Assembly (NCBI RefSeq): GCF_004027225.2
Contig: NC_044282.2
Coordinates: 57,306,397 to 57,370,396, forward strand
Direction: 5' to 3'
Length of the DNA stretch: 64,000 nt
From: Strigops habroptila
Lineage: Eukaryota; Chordata; Aves; Psittaciformes; Psittacidae
In this document: piece by piece, positions 1-24,911 of the stretch
Layout: each line of letters opens with the position of its first letter
How positions within the stretch are numbered: the first letter of the stretch is position 1
Translations under genes and position numbers: made by a program
Notes under the pieces: generated by a model
Seen by the model: only the letters and a program-made list of their open reading frames with translations
Databases searched by the model: none
What the model was told of the DNA's origin: nothing

Positions 1-818
1 TCTTCCTTGGATGGTGCTCTGTTTGTCCTTTGCATTGGCTGTCATAAATGGTAACAATCAAGCTTGAGTAACCAGCAGCCTTAATTAGTGTGTGGCTACT
101 TCGTGCTAGTGCTGTTAATGAAAAAATTAAAAGAACTTTAGAAACTGCTAGAGGTGGTGAATGATGGGTGATGCGAGCTGACGTAAGGTGACAGGGAAGA
201 ATGGGGAAAGGTGCCTGGTGTTGGGCAAAGGAATAGCAAGAGGATGGGAGGGCTCGGATCCTATGAGAGAGAAAACTTCTGCAGAATTGGTCAACTGAAA
301 ACTACTCACATTTGCCAGAGCAAATCAGGTCTCACAGAGACATACTTGGGATGGATGAAGACAGTCCAAAATCCCAGAAATAAATGCCTAACTCATGACT
401 TTCTGCGTTTTGACTTTTTAAGAGTAGCAACGCTGCTGCTTAACTTTGGACATTATTTTTTTTCCAAGAGTTTTCAAAGTATTCCGAAAGTTCAGAGGTA
501 CATTTTCCAGAAGTATTTAAAGAATACTGAATCCTAAAAGTCCTGAATTGAGAGGATTATGAGTCTTGAATAATTTATCCACAAAACTTGAAAGGAAGAA
601 AATTTTCTTATGTCTTTAAAATGCATATGATATATTTTCTTATAGATTGGAATTAGTCTGAAAGACTTTTATCCAGATAAGTATATTCAGCAGATATTAG
701 AAGTCACAGGCAATAGCAATTAAGGCATAAGGCATTTCCTGGGAATTAATATCAAGCTGGGAGGAGTTGGGATCGCTCAAAATGCAGTTGAGGGCCGTTA
801 ATTGCAGTTGATGATTAA

Positions 819-836
819 TGACCTCTGCTGAGGTCA
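819..836. promoter_or_regulatory. Everted repeat of nuclear-receptor half-sites, spacing 6 (ER6)
   Basis: TGACCT (819-824), spacer CTGCTG (825-830), AGGTCA (831-836). Both hexamers are perfect consensus half-sites. The element lies inside a longer perfect inverted repeat with 10-bp arms, 816-825 and 830-839, around TGCT. Everted repeats with 6-bp spacing are bound by TR/RXR, VDR/RXR and PXR/CAR-type dimers. Function here is inferred from sequence only. Confidence 0.5.
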
Positions 837-1769
837 TTATTATTATCAGCTGAAAATGGAGAAAAATTCACGGGAGATGCAGCTTCAGTTGGTGCAGTAG
901 ATGTGTCCCCACTGCGGATAGACTGCCTGGTATTAGTATCAAATTGAGGGCTTGATTTCCCTTCTCCCCACGGCACTTTTAGGAGCATTAATCAAAGCTG
1001 AATCTCTAAATCTGCGCCAGTACCAAGATGAAAAGAAAGCAGAATAAAGTCCATAGCACTTTAATGTTCTCCCCGTATTACATTTGGTGTCCAGTACTTA
1101 ATCAGCTTTATTTAGAGATACTCCCATCTATCCGTTTCAGTGTCTAATGAGAGTGCATCTCAGTATTGTCCAGAAATGTGCCCAGAACGTTCTTTGTGCT
1201 CACTGATCTTGGGCCCAAGTTTGAAATCATGTCTTCCCTTCTTCTGCATTATGACCCTAACCAAGATCTACATTCCGGGGTGCCGCAAAGGGGGCAGGCA
1301 CAAGCGACAAGATAATATCACTGTGTCAGTACAGGGAGAATCTGTTTCCTAATAAATAGTAAGTCATAGTAAATAGTTACTTCTCAGTGGCCAGACAAGT
1401 AAGTCTGTGCATGGTTTCTTCCATGGTTGGTGAAATATTATTTTATATGATGAATGATTTTATTGTTGACTTACAGGGAAATTGGGAGCTTCTACAGAGG
1501 ACTAGGAAATGTTCACTTTGCTGCTTATTTTTAGTGTCTGTGACTTCTGTTAAAATACCTTGAATATCTATCAACTCCGCGATATTTGTGGGATCACTGC
1601 ATGCCTTTATTCCCCTTCCACCAACCACTGAGCTCTCTTCTCTCTTTTTTTCCCCCTTTTTTGTTTATTCCTCTGAAATATGTCCTGTGGTGAGAGGAAG
1701 GGGTGAGTGAGGTCAGGTGAAATGAAATGAAAATCATGAAAACTTAACAGACCACAGGGAGGTTCCTTT

Positions 1770-1992
1770 GAAAGGCAGAAGTTCTTCCCTGTGAGGGTGG
1801 TGAGGCCCTGGCACAGGTTGCCCAGAGAAGCTGTGGCTGCCCCGTCCCTGGCAGTGTTCAAGGCCAGGTTGGACGGGGCTTTGAGCAACCTGGTCTAGTG
1901 GAAGGTGTCCCTGCCCATGGCAGGGGGTTGGAACTGGATGAGCTTTAAGGTTCCTTCTAACCCAGACCATTCTGTGATGATTCTATGATTTT
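1770..1992 (+). mobile_element. CR1 LINE 3'-end fragment
   Basis: Sense-oriented 5'-truncated CR1. The stretch from AGAAGTTCTTCCCTGTGAGG through the GTTCAAGGCCAGGTTGGAC block to TTCTGTGATGATTCTATGAT is the conserved CR1 3' end. It lies in an RCAN2 intron, in the same orientation as the gene. Open frames over it on the opposite strand are spurious. Confidence 0.9.
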
Positions 1993-3278
1993 TCTAAGAA
2001 ATTCTGGATTCTTTGTCTTGCTTTGTAAGATCAATGGATGAGAACTGAAGTATTGATGAGGTTACATAAATTGCATTTTCTATTTCATCTTATGCAGCCT
2101 TAGCAATTTATCAACTCTAAGGGAAAATAAACTGTTTTCCTGGATGAGAAGAAAATAAGTTATATTTTAAAGCTTACTTGCAGATGTATCAAAGAAAACA
2201 CCAGCTTGTTGTAATTCTACAAACTCCTGACATAATAGCACTCAGTGTGTGAAATGGTGTGGCAAATCCTCTCAAACACTTCTTTTTTCAGGATAAAGAA
2301 CTCCTAAAAGAAAGGGCTTTGCTCAGGGTGATTTGCCATCTTGGAAGACTTCAAGTCTTGGTTACAGTAGTTAAAATGCTAGAACTTTATGTGAGACTCA
2401 CTGGATGGCGGTGGAAAATCTGAGTAAACACAAAGACTAGACTAAATGATAACTGCTCCCTTTCAGTCTTAACACTTTATGAATCTATGCTTATGAATGA
2501 AAAGACCTGTGCAAGTGTGTCAGAACTGATGTAAAGACTTTGGGTTTATTTGATGATTTGGAACTAGTCCTTTGTGTGTGCATATTTACAGAGAAATTGC
2601 AGAGAGAGTCTGATCCTCCAAGGCTACTAATGAACCTTGAATTTCTGTTGACCTCTAGGTCCATAGATGTGGAACACCTCAGACCTTTCCTTTACAGTAT
2701 TAAAATATCCACGTTTATGTCTGCTTTTGAAAGTGGTTCTACAGCTAAACATTTTGAAGCCTGAAGTTTGTCTTTGAGTCAGGTCACTATTTTCAGTTCC
2801 CTAATTTTTTTCCGTGCTGCTACAGGAGCTCTCAAGAAATGAGCGTGTCTGCGCTAAGTATTTAAATGGCAGAAATGTCAAAAAAACATAACATGCAATA
2901 CAAAATGACCCTGCTGTGTTGATGTGAATGTTACAGTGAACCTTTGTCTGCTGACTCCATTGTAATTCAGCACAATGTTTGCTTTTGTACAGATGAGGCC
3001 ACAGTTGTCTAGTATTTTCAGTCATGCACCCTTTTCAGCTTCATTTCATAAGTCACTGTCTCAGTTTTGCTCTACTTATGAGTTCAATAGCTGCTGTGTT
3101 CTCAGTTTGAAGAATCCTTCCCCCAAACATTTTGCAGAGCACTTCCAGACCAGTGCTTTCCTTAGTTTCTTTTCACAGAGCCTTTGTTAGTCTATGGACA
3201 CTCACCCCAAAGGCCACAGGCTGAAACCTCTTGGTTAAACAGTTGTGAAGTTTCAGATGATCCTTTGACACAGACTGA

Positions 3279-14998
<11,720 letters not shown>

Positions 14999-17900
14999 GC
15001 CTCTCCGGCAGAAGCAGCATTTCTCTCCTCCAGCACAGCTCTTGGTTTTTGTTTGCTTTGTTTTGTTGAAAGGCAGCCATTGCCTTTTGAGTACCAGGAC
15101 ACTACTCATTGAAATCCCTTCACAGTAATCAAGCCTATGTAATCAAAGGGCTAGGAAAAAGATCTTTGTACATGTAACCATATCACACACCAACGGATAG
15201 GTTTTTTTGGAAAGGACAAAACAAGGCTGAAGAGACAAGAGAGGGTTTCAGTCTGAGGATTTTTTCACAGCTCTATTTTGCATGCTGAAACACCACTACC
15301 AGAGAGATTGTTCAGGGTGGCAATTAGGCTGATGTAAGGCTTGATATTCAAACTCCCAGAATACTTGCTACTGCCCTTCATTGAGCAGCCAGCTCCTCTG
15401 ACCCCCTCAGCTCCCCTGCAGACCTTTTCTCTTTTTCCTTTGATTTTTTTTGTTAAGGGGGGTATGTGTGTTGTTTTTAATCTATTAGCAGCTTGGTGGC
15501 CTTCTCACCCCCCCTGGAGTTTTCTGTAAGGAATACTACCTTTGCAGCATTTTTAGAAGCAGCAGAGAAACACCCTCTCCCACCAGCAGAGCTCACTGGT
15601 CCTTAATGGTGGCAGGGATGTGAGACAGAGCTCTCTGGGCTGAGGGGAGAGACAGCAGCTTGCTGGAGGGTCCTGTGCCCTTCCCTTAGAGAGGAGGGAG
15701 CCAGAATATCAACAGGCATAGTTGTTCTATCTTCCATAAGCGTTTGAGTGGTACTTCTCTCTGAGTTTGAGGAAGAAAGAGAAGTTAACTGATGGCTTTC
15801 TGTCATAGCTGTAAGTTCTAGTAATGATACAGGCCGAATGCTTTCCTAGTGGTGTGTTGAATAGCCCTGAAACTGTTAATAATTACTTCTACATCTCTAA
15901 TATTCAGATCTGTTACCTCCCCACTTTCTGTGCTTTAAAGCCCTTTTTGAGCTGTACGCAGTTTGGGTTTGTGGAGGTGAGGAGAGGTTAGTTGGTGTTT
16001 GTTGATTTTTTTTTCTCTTTTTTTTTTTAGGCCAAAGAAAACAGGACCATAATTACACACTTGAAATTAGACTGCATGCAACCGAACCCCCTTTTTTCAC
16101 TCCCTCCTGCATGTTTCTTTCACTTGCAATGTATACTGGGTTACAACAATTGTCCTGTGTTTTCATCGTGGTTGGCAGATACTGGATTCCCTGTCTGGCA
16201 GACCTTCCATGATGATTATTTTTTTATGCGCACTTGTCATTTTGAGAACATATTTTCTAGACATTTGAGCTCGGATTTTGCATATATTTAAGCATGCGCT
16301 TAATTTATGCACATGAGTAGTTCCACTGAAATTAATACTGCAGAAAACTGAGCATATGTGTAAGATACGGTGGGATTTTAAAGCTAATTTAGCTGCAGCT
16401 GTACTCCCCAAAGTGACTATAATGGCACAGTGAGGTTCCACGGTTTAAAATCTTTTACGAGTTAAAAGAAGTAAATACATCTTGGAAGCTCGCTCTAGGA
16501 TCTGAAAAGTCAGCTCACGTTCTGTAATCAAGATTTTTGTCCTAAAAACTAATGATCTGGTTTCTGAGGGAGGGTTCCATTCCACCTTTAATTAGCAGCG
16601 AGGCTATGGCTTCAGCAGAGTGAAGCCCCCCTTGCTGGGGCATCCGTCAGCTCCGCAGTACTCCCAGGAAGAAAAGCAGGTTGCTATGTCAGTGAAGACT
16701 GGAGATGCCATTCTCAGCATGCATGGTAAGGATGTTCTGAGACCTTCCTCACCATGATTCACCATCCTCATACACTTCGTTCTCTGACCACCACAGCCCC
16801 CTAATATTACTGTTGAGATGTAGTGCTTTCCTTAGCATATAGCTACAATGTGATACTTGTTACTGCGTTATGGACCTTGTTGTGCGTGTTTTACACTAAC
16901 AGAAGCACATTTATACAACACTGAACAAAAAATGAGGCTTTACTATCCTCATGATATCTGTGTAAACTTGTCTTAAAGTAACTCCTTAGAGGTTTCACTT
17001 CAATTACTTTCTCAGTGATGCATTTGGAATTGGTTTAAATAAATTGGCACTCGCTGCCCTGGTCTATAACCTGGTGTTCCTCTTGAAAACACCGTCAGAG
17101 GCCACCTACTAGATTTCAGGAGTAACACCACCATCTTTTTGAGAACATACACAATGCAAGGTCCATGGGGTTTAGACCAGTTAAAACAGGGACAGTAAAA
17201 TTTAAAAACATAAGATTTTTTGTTGAGATTTGCTGTATAGAAGAAATTACTGGCCACATCCTCAACCAATGTAAGCAATCAGAGATCATCTCCAATCAAA
17301 GCTGATACTCTGGAGTTTTTTACACGCAAAAGCATTGGAAGCCAAATCTTGTCCTTGTATCCATGTACTTGAACTTCAGAGAGACTTGGTTCTGGACTAC
17401 GGACTTTGGCTTCAAATGATGCATTGGATCTTAGATGTGCTTTCCTCAAAGTGCGTTTTCAGACAGATTTAAAAACAAACCCTGTGTAATGACTCCTCAT
17501 TGTATTTATAAAACTCCACAGTACTTCCCAGGAGGGAGTGGAACGTGGCTCGTTGGGGGAAGTGTACAATAGAAACACAACTACAAACCTGAAAACTCAA
17601 AGAAGCCTGTTGTAATTATGGACAAAGCTTATAGATCACATTTGTATGATAGAATAATGGTCAGCACAGAAAGATGTTTCAGGTATTATGGAATAACGTC
17701 TCTATCATAAAAGTAGAAGCTTTTGTGACTCTTGACTCTTGAGGGAACCTGGTATTTTGCTATAGGCAGCTTCTTGCCCATCACAGAAGAAAGGCTTTGA
17801 AAACACGCTGACCATCTGGAGGAGAAGCTGTCCTGTTTAATTCAGTATGCACAGGCAGAGCCCCTGCTTACTTCAGTGGGCATTTTCTTTCATGTAGCAC

Positions 17901-18870
17901 CTACGAGCTCAGTCCCTCCAATGTGCACTTTTCACAGGGTGTCCACAGTGCTAACGTAGATTCTCTCCTGTCGCAGTACTAGAAGAATGGAATCTCTGTG
18001 TTACATTACATCTGCCATTGCACAGTGATGTAGCGGACGTCCTTCTAATGTCCTTTCTGAAGCAGGAGCCTGTGGGAGCGGCTGGCGGCAGTGCCCTGAG
18101 CCTGCTGTTGGGTGGACATGACTGCTGCTGCTTGGAAATGAAGGAAGGGAATCGGGGAGTACAGTTGCTATTTCTGTTGCCTGCTGCCTGCTTGTCCTTT
18201 CTCACCTCTTCAGATACAAGATCAAAATTTTAATGACTTCCTAAGTAGAGTTAAAAGCATGAAAACATTTATAGTGCATGGCAAAAGGGTATCTTTGAGT
18301 CTGTGTTTTTGGATCAGCAGAAGAAAGAATTTCTGTGGCCTTGATTTTTGTAATGAATACAAGGTAGTACAAACTCCCCCCTTCCTAACATACCCATACA
18401 CCCTCGAACACACTTTGTTTTCAGCAAGAAAACATGGCAAGAGCATCCCTTCCTCAACAGTAACATAGTTATTGCAAAGTGCTTTATATTGTGAAAATGT
18501 GCCCCATGGATAAATTGTTTAACATTTATTTGATCTGAAATCGGGTGGGGGTGGATGGGTTGTTCTTATTTTGGTCTTTTCCCCCTGTCCTTCCCATTCA
18601 GTAATAGTAAAAAAGCTTTCTTCAAAAAGACTGTTCTTTGTACAGAGTGGCAGATAAAACCATCTTGCAAGACCTGATGACAGTGGCATGTCTGAGCACT
18701 GTGATGGTTTATGTGAGCATTTCCATTCTATTGTACATACTTTTGAAATATTCTATTTAGTCATATTTTATAGGAGTACTACAAAGCTATTGGCTAATTA
18801 ATCACTTTTACACTTGTATAATTAAGAGCTTAGTTTAAAAGAATAAATATGGCAAACAGTATTTTTGTGT
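14999..18870 (+). other. RCAN2: RCAN2 3'UTR (proposed)
   Basis: Sequence after the RCAN2 stop, without another gene. A canonical AATAAA at 18842-18847 is followed by a T/GT-rich stretch (TTTTTGTGTTCTGCTTG), a good cleavage context, so I place the main end near 18.87 kb. A further ATTAAA at 21296-21301, also followed by a GT-rich stretch, could be a distal end. A near-ideal pyrimidine tract plus AG occurs at about 16005-16030. Confidence 0.5.
18842..18847 (+). terminator. RCAN2: Candidate RCAN2 polyadenylation signal AATAAA
   Basis: Canonical hexamer in AT-rich sequence with a downstream GT-rich element. It is the best-context AATAAA I see after the RCAN2 stop. The ATTAAA at 21296 is the alternative. 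Confidence 0.45.
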
Positions 18871-21667
18871 TCTGCTTGCGTTGGCGTTTTGAAAAGCATC
18901 ATTTAAAAGAGTTAGTTAAACTATATTAATAACTGACTAGTGTGGTACATACCACTGCTCTCCTAACTGGTAGAACTGAAAATGCTTAAATGTGTGATGT
19001 AGGCCAAACTCTGTTTCAGTAGAAATTAGGGGGGAAAGCAGCCCCCTCGCTGGCAGGATATGCCATGTTCTGTTTTGAGCTGTGCAGTTTCAGAGTGATG
19101 TGAGCTTGCACTGGTTTGCTGTGGGTTTGGCTTGGTGTATGCAAAAAAAAGAATAGAGCAGAATCTCTGCTGGGCAAAAGCGCATCTCTGGCAGCTGATG
19201 TGGTTCTTACTGTGCTTTATAGGAACTGGTAAATGCGGTGGGGACAAAGGCTTGAGTGAGGAACATGGATGGCATCCAGCTACCATCCAGTCTGGGGAAG
19301 TTCTGTTAACATTAAGTATTACAAAAATTAAAAGTAATTGTTTGTAGTCTCTTGCGTCAATTTGTACTGGACCTTGTGTAGGATTGGAAACAAGGAGATG
19401 AATTTGCTGGTTAACTGTCTTGTGAAATTCTTGTATTTCATCACTCAGATATGCATTTGGGAAAATGATTGTTTTTCTGGGCGCCTGGCATAAAAGACAT
19501 TGTTTCTCAAAGGATGATTGTTCATGATTCTTAAAGTTAGATCTGTTTAAGAAGTCTCGTTAGAAATGTAAGCTCTGAGCTCCCTGGTTCCTTTTGAAGA
19601 GACAGATCAGAGCCTCTATGTTTTGATTACAAAAACAATAATAGTCATCTTCTCACTGCGTTCTTCAGAAGCAAAATGTACAATAGGAGGCCCAATTTAT
19701 TTTTTGCTTTTGAGCAACAAATGAGCTTTCTAACTACAGTAAGGCTGTTCCCCTGCTCCCTGAAATGCTGCATTGCCTACATGCCAGTTGTGGCTCTTCC
19801 CTCTTGCTTGGCACTGGACAGTGCACCTGGAAATGAGCTTCAATGCCTCAGTAGGTTGTTGTGGACATCCTGACTACAGTTACAATGCTTTCAGAGCACA
19901 TCCTCTAAAGAATCCTTACTAAGTTTATTTCTGTTCCTTCTTTAGTGGTAAACATTTTGCCACTCAACATTTAGCCATTTAAGACTTTCTTTCATGTACC
20001 GATATGAATTTAAGACCTTTGCATTTCCTTAATTCCCCTCTGGATAAGAAATATTAGTTCTGGTTTACCAAAAAGTAAAATCAGGTACGGACTGAAGCCC
20101 CATTCAGACCCTCATTTATAATCACCCTCCTGCAATGCTCTTGAGTAACTAGGTATGCTACCCCCAAAAAACCACCCCAAAACGGAACAGTGCTTTTCAT
20201 ATTTTAGCACATTTGGGGGGAGCACAGCAGCTTTCAAATATTCCAGCCTTCTCTTAAAAGGAGATTTTCTTTCTAATGTGAGCTGTGCTCTTTTTTTAAA
20301 TTCAAGTAGACTGCAGCATTCAGGGTTAAAATTAAAAGGGAGGAAGTGTTGTAAATGCTCTTTCCCACATGTCTATTTGAAGTGTCGAGTATATTTGCTT
20401 TGGCTTGGAGGGAAGTTTGCACTGAGGTAGAACAGCAGCAGCACTCCCAAAGGAAGGGCAAGAACCCTGAATGCCTGCACTGAAGAGATGCTCAGAAAGC
20501 ATTAAAAAATGGCCTTGATTCGTCTCTCCCCTTTTGTCAGTTTGTTCAGTCACTACACAGAGATTCTGGGGCTACACTAAGAGCCACCTTAATAGAGGAT
20601 TTTGTATCGATGCAGTAGCTACAAAGCTTAGAATCGGGGACACTTGTCATAGAGATTCTTGCTGAAGCAAGGCTGGGAAGGCTGGGAAGTGTGAGCAGCC
20701 TCAAAGTTAATGAAAAACAAAGATATTCAGAACCTTAAGATAGACTTCAGGATATAAATCCATGAAACTGTGTTTTACAATTAAGAATTTATTAAGGGCC
20801 TATTTGCTGTTGGGGCTTCCTCACTCACCTGAGCATCCAGCAAGGAGGATTAAACTTCTCAATTCTACACCACAAAATCAGCCTTGTTTTAACAAATCGT
20901 TGTAATTGATCACTTATCTAGTATGAGAAAAATGTGTCTACATTAGTGCCACACAGGTGTGTTCTCTTCACTATCTGGTTAATGAAGGTAAATGTTTTGA
21001 ATCCATTTTAGAGCAGATTTCTTGTTCAGAAACTTCTGAAAGAAATGCCATCTGTAATGACTGTTGGATCCTTAAGTGTCAGTTTGGCAAGTTGTCCTGC
21101 TGTGGGTAGCTGCAGAAATATTTCATGTATGTTGTTGTAGATTTAAAAACATTACTCATGTTTTCGTTCAAGTGTCTGCATTTCTGACACAGATGTGACA
21201 TATCTGTATATATTATAAATCAATACTATTTTTAACCACATATTTTGTACAAATATTCACATTAGCTCTGTACTTCAATGAAAATCTATTATGGTATTAA
21301 ACATTTTGGTGGAATTAGCAAACTCCTTGATCGTGCTTTGTTTTCATTTTATATATTTTAAGCAGCTGAGCCATTTCTTACATCCAAGGCAAATATTATC
21401 ATTTCCAGCTATTTAGAGCAGTGCGTTAAATCCGTATACACCTCTACCCTCTAGTGACTACCTCCAGCCACTGCAGATACATGCAGGTCACGGCTGAAGT
21501 TCCCCAGGCCTCGGGATCCGAGTGACGAGAGGCCAAAATTAAAGCTGAATGGTGAATGTGAGTACTGTATTTCCAAGCTAATGACATTAACTATTAGTGT
21601 GAGACAGCGCCCTGCTGTTGAAGGGCACCTGGCCAGAGGCTTCAGTACACAGAAGCGCAATTTTCAT

Positions 21668-22197
21668 GGAACCATAGAATCACAGAATGGTTTGGGTTGG
21701 AAGGGACCTTAAAGCTCATCCAGTTCTAACCCCCTGCCACGGGCAGGGACACCTTCCACTAGATCAGGTTGCTCCAAGCCCCATCCAACCTGGGCTTGAA
21801 CACTGCCAGGGATGGGGCAGCCACAGCTTCTCTGGGCAACCTGTGCCAGGGTCTCACCACCCTCACAGGGAAGAACTTCCTAATCTAAATCTCCCCTCTG
21901 TCAGTTTAAAGCCATTCCCCATTGTCCTCTCACTACAGGCCCTTGTAAAAAGCCCTTCTCCAGATTTCTTGTCAGCCCCTTTAGTCACTGGCAGCTGCTC
22001 TAAGGTGTCCCTGGAGCCTTCTCTTCTCCAGGCTGAACAAGCCCAGCTCTCTCAGCCTGTCTCCAGAGCAGAGGTGCTCCAGCCCTCGGAGCAGCTTTGT
22101 GGCCTCCGCTGGACTCGCTCCAACAGCTCCATATCCCTCTTACGTTGGGGCCCCAGAGCTGGGTGCAGGACTGCAGGGGGCGTCTCACGAGAAAAAA
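21668..22197 (-). mobile_element. CR1 LINE 3' fragment
   Basis: Antisense copy. CATAGAATCACAGAATGG is the inverted CR1 3' end, followed by the usual AACCTGTGCCAGGGTCTCAC, GTCAGTTTAAAGCCATTCCC and CTTCTCTTCCAGGCTGAACAAG-type blocks. It is truncated at the 5' side in the RPHLEY region. Open frames here are CR1 shadows. Confidence 0.95.
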
Positions 22198-22805
22198 CTT
22201 TATAATGGCTTTTCTCTTTTTACCCCTTTCTCCCAAGCTGCTGGTGCGGGTCAGGAATCCTATGATGAGCTTCATGCTACAGATGTGGTCTAGTTCAGTT
22301 TCCTGTGTACACAAACCACATCCACACAGCTTCTACCAGTCAGACCAGCAATATGTATTTCCAGTTTTCTACCAGTCGTCATCTCGTATCTGTAACAGAA
22401 CAACAGTAATGAAGGGGAAACAATAAAGATTGTAAGAAAACAATTAGAAAAGCCTTGTCCCCTGCTCTTGTTCTTAGAGCCGGGGTGAAGGGGAGGAAGG
22501 TATCACACTTGCTTAAAAAATTTAGGTACAATGACCAGACTTCGCCACTGCCCCAAGCTTGAGCGTGTCCCTCCACTGTGCGTGAGCCTGGCCAGCTCAG
22601 TGATCTCAAGCTCACGAAGCCAAGCTGTCCCTTCACACAAAAAGCCAGAGTCTTACCTGGATTACAGCCTGTATGCAGGTTACACGGAACCCTTTTCAAC
22701 CTACTTAATCTACTATGTAGATTTCTACCTACATAATCTACTGTGTTGGAGACATGAAGCCTTCAGTCGGTTGCCATCAACAAGAAAGCAGGTTCATCTG
22801 TAAAG

Positions 22806-22852
22806 ATTAGGAAAAAAACACCCAACACCCCCAAACCCCAAACCCACAGGTT
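22806..22852. repeat. C/A-only low-complexity tract
   Basis: A run of A and C with almost no G/T (AAAAAAACACCCAACACCCC and onward), so the other strand reads GT-rich. Similar tracts occur at 43753-43808, 58038-58094 and, as GT on the + strand, at 61389-61475. Confidence 0.6.
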
Positions 22853-23379
22853 TTGTTCTGTTTGCATTGTAATTCTTGTTTGCACCAGAAGGACTTACAA
22901 GTTCGGCAATGCCAGCTGTGAAGTGATCAATAAGAAGCATGTTCCTGTGCACCAGTAAAATGATTTTGTACACAGCCATAGAGTAGAGTAAGGTTTGTGT
23001 ACACACGTAAGGCACAGGCTTGTACCTGTTCACAGCACAGTTCCTCAGCTGTTAAAGGGGGGAAACCCAGCTTGGATTTTTAACCTTTCAGCAGCTCATT
23101 TTCTAGTGAGACAAGGAATAAACTGATTTTCCTCGATTCCAGGGCATGGCTATGGGTCTTGAACATGACAACACGGCAAAAAGTACCTGCCAGGAAAAAA
23201 ACTTCTTGTTTAGAGCCTCAGAACACAAGAGAAAAAAGGCAGACAGAAAAACACCTGAATCAATTCTATTTATGTATTTTTCGCTGAAGAAGCGCTTGCA
23301 GATACGCAGAAAGTGAACTTTGCTCCTTGCCCTTAGAGCCAGCTCAAAGCACGGCGAGCCCAGCCCAGGCCCTACTTCT

Positions 23380-24060
23380 CTATTTGAACCATGACACGCA
23401 CCGACCCCTTTACAACGCGCTCTCCTCAGACCGCCCAAGCGCCGTGCCCAGGCCCTGCCCCCGCCGTACCGCGGTGCTGCCCGAGCCGGCAGCGAACGCC
23501 TCCAACGCGGGACGACGCCAGGGCTGCCGCCTCACCCGGACCTTCTCGGGCCACCGGAGGAGCGTGAATGGCCCCGTACCTCGCTCACCGCCCGGCTCCT
23601 CCCGCCGCGGCCGCTGCCGGGCGCTGACTGACAGCGCGGCTGGCCACTCCCGGCGGGGCGGGGCGGAGAGGGGCGCCGTGAGGTCCAGCTGCTTCAGCCC
23701 GGTGCGCGATTGGAGTTGGTGCTGTCACCGTCCCGCCGCGCAGGTAACGGGGGGTCGCGGCTCCCTGCGGCCGGGTGGGGGGAGCCCCCCGCGGCCTCGC
23801 CTCTGGTGCAGCCGCCCGCGGGGCGGCGGGAGCTGGGGCAGCCCGGACCGAGGGCTCCGGGGCGGCGGGCGGCTCGTCAGGCCGCTGGGCCGCGGCGGGG
23901 GCTGCCCTGGGCCGAGGGGGCCTCTGGCGTGTGGGAGCGCGGGGTCCCTGAGCCCGGGCTGTGCTTGGCGGGGTCGGCCTGGCCGGGAGAAGGGAGCCCC
24001 GCGCAGCGGTTTGCGGCCGCGGTTGGAGGCTGCTGGGCAGGGCAGTGCCGGCCTGCTGGA
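23380..24060 (+). promoter_or_regulatory. ENPP5: CpG-island promoter of ENPP5 with probable non-coding exon 1
   Basis: An abrupt switch to very GC- and CpG-rich sequence 2 kb before the ENPP5 coding start. It contains a GC box GGGGCGGGGC at 23655-23664, an inverted CCAAT (ATTGG) at 23709-23713 and a good donor CGCAG|GTAACG with GT at 23744. A first exon ending at 23743 joined to the acceptor at 26028 would give the ENPP5 5'UTR. A second possible donor, ACCG|GTAAGG, lies near 24216. The transcription start is not determined. Long open frames on both strands here come from CpG-rich composition. Confidence 0.7.
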
Positions 24061-24911
24061 CGCTTGTGTGTCGGTGTGGCAGTTGCCGGCCCCGGTCAGT
24101 CAGATGCCTTTGTCCCACCAGAGCCCCTTCAGGACCCCAGGGCCATGCGTTGTGGTGCTGAGCCTCTGAGAGACCTGGGTCAGTAGATGTGCTCAGGTGT
24201 GTCCAGTGGAGACCGGTAAGGGAAGACCTTGAGGAAAAAGAAAACAAACATTATTCGTTTTAAATACATAGTTAAAGGATCGGGTGATGTTGATATCAAT
24301 ATTGTTAATGATTCTGTGGTTCTATGAACTGTATAAAATTCAGAAGGATGGACCTAATTTCACTCGAGAGGACTTGAATTCATTTTTAATGAATAATGTC
24401 ACTCCCAAGAAGGGGGAATTTATTAGTCAACTATAATTTGGCAGCTGGGGTTCAGGTGGACACAATGGCATGTTCTCCCTTGCTTCCTTCAGGTTCAGCC
24501 AAAAGAAATCCCAAATGGGGTGGAGCGGAGTGATTCAGTACCACAGGTCTGTGGTGGTTGCTGAAAGGGGAATTATGCCTCTGAAGTGCCAGTTCATTCT
24601 TAGCAGCACTATAGGGCTGGATTTTAGTTCTGGGAGACACACAAGTTCAGTGGAACATTTACACTGTTTTCCAGTGTAAATAAATATATGAGTGCTGTAT
24701 ATCGGGAGGAATTGGGGAATTGGACTAGGAAAATTTCCTGTGGAAGATATCTTGTGTTCTACCAGAATGACAAATCCTGTTCTATCACTGCAGTGGCATT
24801 CAGATGCTTGTTACGCTAGAACTTTTTATATGAACTAGGATATTTATGTACTCTGGATATTAATATGGGTTTACTGGTTACACAAGCACCGTTTTCCAGC
24901 TGAATTTCAGT

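Larger units (their letters stand above)
18871..23379. other. Intergenic region RCAN2-ENPP5
   Basis: No gene recognised. It contains an antisense CR1 (21668-22197), a possible distal RCAN2 poly(A) signal (ATTAAA 21296-21301) and a C/A-only tract (about 22806-22852). The small open frames have no recognisable product. Confidence 0.7.

Noticed and set aside
21687..22205. 172-codon open frame
   Set aside because: It is the antisense reading of a CR1 3' end; the same peptide pattern appears over other CR1 copies in the window.
23327..24247. Long overlapping open frames on both strands (280 and 220 codons) around the ENPP5 CpG island
   Set aside because: They are Pro/Arg/Gly/Ala-rich composition artefacts of CpG-rich DNA, with no recognisable domain, and they cross the proposed non-coding exon 1 and its donor.
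24308..24328. GATTCTGTGGTTCTATGAA as a CR1 3' end
   Set aside because: Only the tail-like words are present, with no upstream CR1 sequence. Too short to call.
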